Assembly: GCA_034687125.1 (NCBI GenBank)
Contig: JAQGBZ010000171.1
Coordinates: forward strand, 62,001 to 126,000
Reading direction: 5' to 3'
DNA: 64,000 nt
Source: Neelides folsomi
Lineage: Eukaryota; Arthropoda; Collembola; Neelipleona; Neelidae
The position numbers and the translations under genes were made by a program. This document shows positions 60,930 through 64,000 of the stretch, piece after piece. The notes beneath the pieces are model-generated. The model searched no databases. It was given only the letters and a program-made list of their open reading frames with translations, and was not told the origin of the DNA. The stretch's first letter is position 1. Every line of letters begins with the position of its first letter.

Positions 60930-61540
60930 ATGTATAACAAGTTACCACGCAGCACACAACATCTATATACCAACTAGCAGGTCATGGCGTATTTTTGTTA
61001 AAAATAAGTGTATATTAAAAAACAAAGATGGCGGATAGAGTTTTAGAGTATTATAACACTGCAGCTGCAATTAATAAGCATTTACCAATAGTCAAAAGTT
61101 ACCCTTTTTAAAAAAAAATTTAATAATTTAAAAAAAAACCTGTTCCCTATGGCTTTCGAACCTGGGGCTTAGTGGACATCTTGGTAAGGCCTTTCTAAAC
61201 AACATATCCAAATTTGGTTAGGGGCAACCTTGCCAAATTCAAATATATTTAAAAAATGTTAATATGCCCTATTTATTTAATCTGTAAATTATTTCTATGA
61301 TTCATTTATAGATCACAAAGTGGAAAGTTAAATTCATTAAATTCTGCCATGTTGTTCATAAGAAACAGAAACAGAATAAGACAAAATTTCATCTTGGGCT
61401 GAGAGAAATAATGATGTTAATCATCACGTGGAATTGGTCTTTTTCAGCAAATGGAATTACAATAATCAATAGAAGTTTAATAGCCAACGCAAATAAATTA
61501 ACTTTAAATTAAATTTATAATAAATACTATGGTAATATAT
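60930..61540. other. Spacer with a possible Pol III B-box
   Basis: No coding frame is seen. On the minus strand near 61150 a GGTTCGAAAGCC element resembling a tRNA-type B box is followed by a run of T, but no tRNA cloverleaf can be folded around it. Confidence 0.3.
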
Positions 61541-61692
61541 GTACTCTCGTTAGAAAGTTAGTTCTTGTGCTCCCGCTTTTAGAACATCATTTAGTTCAAC
61601 ACTAGTTTTAATTGTGATAGATATAAACTAAAGTTATCTAAATAATGTTCTAAAAGGCGGGAACTCAAGAGATAACTTTCTAACGAGAGTAC
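61541..61692. mobile_element. 152-bp foldback MITE
   Basis: GTACTCTCGTTAGAAAGTTA at the left is mirrored by TAACTTTCTAACGAGAGTAC at the right, and the arms match for about 47 bases (with CCCGC and TTAGAACAT shared) around a 55-base AT-rich centre. The outermost bases are GTAC on both sides, so a TA target duplication is possible. It is non-coding. Confidence 0.75.
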
Positions 61693-62364
61693 CATCTACC
61701 TGTATAAAATTCCGATATTATGATATAAACTTTTCATTGCCAGCTATTCAATTCATCTCATCAATTTCATCAATGCAATGCTGGAATGCATGTTCAGTCA
61801 ATGGTGGGGAGAATTGATTCAAACTCATTTTTTCTTTATTATGCCATCATTCAAGGCATCCGACTAAAAGACAAGCAAGGTTGAGTTTGAGATTTGAAAT
61901 TATGACAATACGAGCTGACAATTTACAAGCTCAATATTTTTGACGAAGTCAATGGTCACAGACATCTTAAGTTGCTGACGAGCCGCTCTACCCGCACCTC
62001 TCTTCACATCTCAGACCTCACCGACCTGGAACCTAAGAAAAGTAGCCGAATTATTTCAAGTTGACGAGGTCGGCCGTTGTCAAAACATCTCGCAAGTCAG
62101 AGGACAAAGCCCATATAAGTGAGTTTTATTATAATATTAATAGTGAGTTAATTACAAAAATACATTCAGGAATCTAAAACCCATTTGTATTATTTAGGCT
62201 GTATCGTAATTGTAGATTATTGCAATTGCAATTGTTCATTGGGTGATGTATGTAAATTAGATGTGTCAAGTTAATTTATCTTTAGTTGCCACATATAATG
62301 CAGGGAGTTGGATTTGTATTTTGTTATTATATTTACATTTCTATATTATCAAATGTAGTTTGAG
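61693..62364. other. Spacer upstream of the coiled-coil gene
   Basis: Part of it, near 61970-62100, is GC-richer and may be an exon or leader, since a donor-like GTGAG follows at about 62118, but I could not link it in frame. Confidence 0.35.
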
Positions 62365-63541
62365 ATGGACCAAGGAGGATTGTCATCCCAGCCGCCCAAG
62401 AACTCCAAAAATTATTTAACTACAAATGACCCTCTCAAAGAAATCGTAAGCAGAGTTTAAGTAAACATCAAAAAATTGATGGATTTTTATTAGTTTTAAT
62501 AAAATTCAAATTACATGCTTACTTATTACTTTACTATGAAGCTTTCATTTGAGCTTATACATCCTTTGCTTCAATCACAGATTTGCCCTTTTTGTGGAAG
62601 AAAAACTTTATGTCAGCATTATCGTAAAGTAATAAGCTTTCAAATGTCAATTTCATTGTTGCATTTATTAATTAATATAAAGTTAGCGGGTTTATTAATA
62701 AGTACATTAATTAATATCGATATTAAAAGTAATTATTAATTTAGTAAAAAATGTTTTTATTAATATATTGTTATTTTAGGGAAATAACCCTTCTCTGCCT
62801 TCTGCTATTGTTGAGGATAAACAACCAAATGCTGTTCCTTCGTCTTTGGCAGAACTATTCGGTTCAAATAGTAATATATATATGAGATATTAGAAATAAA
62901 TACATTATAAATTTTTATCTTGCATGAAGTAATTTAATGTTAAATTTCATAAGGGACAAGGACACCATAAATACAAGACGTTCCCAAAGGAGAAAAATTT
63001 CCCCCATAACTTCTACCGATTTACACACAAGTGGGACTGAGGAGAATGTTCATTTAACGGCAACGGTAATTCCGATTTCATTTTATAACGATAAAAGAAA
63101 ATGTAAGTAATGATTCAATATATTAATAAGTAATCATTTCTAACCATATAATAACCTAACTCTTTTTCGTTTATCAATTAGGAAGAACAAAACTTCCGAG
63201 AACATGAGTATCAAGGGATTGAAACACATGCTGTTCTTACGGCGACTAACGATAAGACTAATTCTTTGAGGAAAGCGGCGATTCCCAAAATGAAAAAGAA
63301 AAAAAGTCTGAGACAGGAACTGATGAATGATATAAAAAAAGTGCAGGAAAAGAACACGAAGAAACTAAAGGAGCTGATGAAGGAACTAAAGAAGGAACAA
63401 AAGGAGCTGATGAAGGAACAAAAAAAGCTTGCAAAAGATTTGAAACGCTTAGCCAACTTCGTTTCAAAACACGCGACTGAATGTGAGCCTGCCAAGAAAT
63501 GGGTCAACCGAAACAAATGGTTCAAAACTCTTAATGATTAG
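62365..63541 (+). CDS. Lys/Glu-rich coiled-coil protein of unknown function
   Basis: Candidate exons are 62365-62445, 62581-62628, 62780-62870, 62954-63065 and 63182-63541. Exon 1 starts MDQGGLSSQPPKNSKNYLTT, exon 2 has a small Cys cluster (ICPFCGRKTLCQHYRK), exon 3 is a disordered stretch (NPSLPSAIVEDKQ), exon 4 is basic and polar, and exon 5 ends in a strong coiled coil (DIKKVQEKNTKKLKELMKEL and onward) with the tail KKWVNRNKWFKTLND. All joins agree in phase except exon 3 to exon 4, where I am one base short, so that donor is wrong or a small exon is missing. No family was recognised. Confidence 0.6.
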
Positions 63542-63584
63542 TGCATAATCCAATTCCATGCATACACAATTAAAAGTTCAAAAA

Positions 63585-63728
63585 TCATATTGTATAAATA
63601 CTGTATTTTCGGTTAAGATAATAATAAAATTTAAGCATGTCAAGAATCATACGAGCTTCGAGTTCAACAGCTTGGAGTTTGCTTTTGATACCAAAAATAC
63701 GGGCCTGGTCCCGGGACAAAAATGACAT
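63585..63728 (-). CDS. Last exon of an unidentified gene (partial)
   Basis: A frame reads MSFLSRDQARIFGIKSKLQA, then VELEARMILDMLKFYYYLN and a stop at 63585. It is open upstream through GIVRN to an acceptor-like TTAAAG near 63748. Its composition is clearly more coding-like than the flanks. Another open piece (TFSRIRNILKLRAGQWLK) lies just upstream at about 63777-63832 and would join in phase, but only through an intron of 28 bases, which is too short to be likely. No domain is recognised; it could also be a short complete ORF. Confidence 0.35.
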   Translation of the reverse strand: MSFLSRDQARIFGIKSKLQAVELEARMILDMLKFYYYLNRKYSIYTI

Positions 63729-63832
63729 GTTTCGAACGATGCCTTTAATTAATTAACTCACAATAACTACCTTTTAACCACTGTCCCGCTCGCAATTTTA
63801 AAATATTTCTGATTCGAGAAAATGTTTCTGAG

Positions 63833-64000
63833 GAAAATCGTAGAGTTTATTTATTGATTAGTAAACATTATTAAGTAAAAATTATAATTTTATGATAATT
63901 TTGATTTTTTAAATGTTTTACAATTTCTACTTGACCCGACGCTATTGATAATTTTATTGGAGGAAAATATGTGTTGCCAAATTAATCCATTGTTGATTTT
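63833..64000. other. AT-rich right edge
   Basis: Nothing was recognised in the last bases of the window. Confidence 0.3.

Noticed and set aside
61140-61165. A tRNA gene on the minus strand
   Set aside because: The sequence around GGTTCGAA cannot form a T-arm, acceptor stem or anticodon arm.

Overview
The window looks like nuclear DNA of an arthropod, most likely a hexapod. It is strongly AT-rich. Genes are split by many short GT-AG introns, often 50-100 bp. It holds an ionotropic receptor, a sugar-type gustatory receptor, an NPC2-like secreted protein, a serine protease homologue with LDLa repeats, and a short (TTAGG)n tract, which is the usual arthropod telomere unit. A springtail is a reasonable guess, but nothing here proves it. 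I saw no rRNA or tRNA gene, CRISPR array, or retroviral or LTR element.

Layout. 0.1-1.8 kb: 5' part of a polypeptide GalNAc-transferase running off the left edge. 1.8-8.8 kb: a long stretch without a supported gene. 8.8-14.1 kb: a secreted Ser/Gly/Trp-rich protein, an NPC2-like protein, a DNAL4 orthologue, a 331-bp MITE and a C2H2 zinc-finger gene. 15.7-18.8 kb: a DEDDh exonuclease, a decayed zinc-finger gene and a weak small gene. 19.9-27.1 kb: a compact block of retinol dehydrogenase-like SDR, SERHL-like hydrolase (with a 517-bp TIR element in an intron), an ARL6IP4 orthologue and an orphan secreted coiled-coil protein. 28-32.2 kb: a copine with two alternative first exons and two alternative last exons. 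34-38.3 kb: two paralogous secreted Gly/Tyr-rich peptides in otherwise empty DNA. 41.7-43.6 kb: a SIAH-like protein. 44.7-48.3 kb: a CRAL-TRIO protein and a protease homologue whose start and stop codons overlap as TAATG. 49.3-49.9 kb: a 628-bp foldback element built of CACCATGGTG palindromes. 50.1-54.5 kb: sugar-type gustatory receptor, zinc-finger gene, a 50-bp TTAGG tract and a Myb/SANT-like gene. 54.7-61 kb: a possible receptor fragment, an intact intronless ionotropic receptor, a palindromic GGCARYTGCC array and a duplicated 3' end of that receptor. 61.5-64 kb: a foldback repeat, a coiled-coil gene and an incomplete gene at the right edge.

For most multi-exon genes I placed exon joins by hand from GT/AG sites and checked that phase agreed across them; none is confirmed by RNA. 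The genes do not form one pathway. The chemosensory and secreted genes (NPC2, Gr, IR, GY peptides, protease homologue) are accessory lineage-variable families, lying among single-copy housekeeping genes (DNAL4, ARL6IP4, copine, GALNT). The observations most worth following are the overlapping TAATG gene pair, the two unrelated families of short palindromic decamer arrays, the double alternative exon system of the copine, and the fresh partial copy of the ionotropic receptor.
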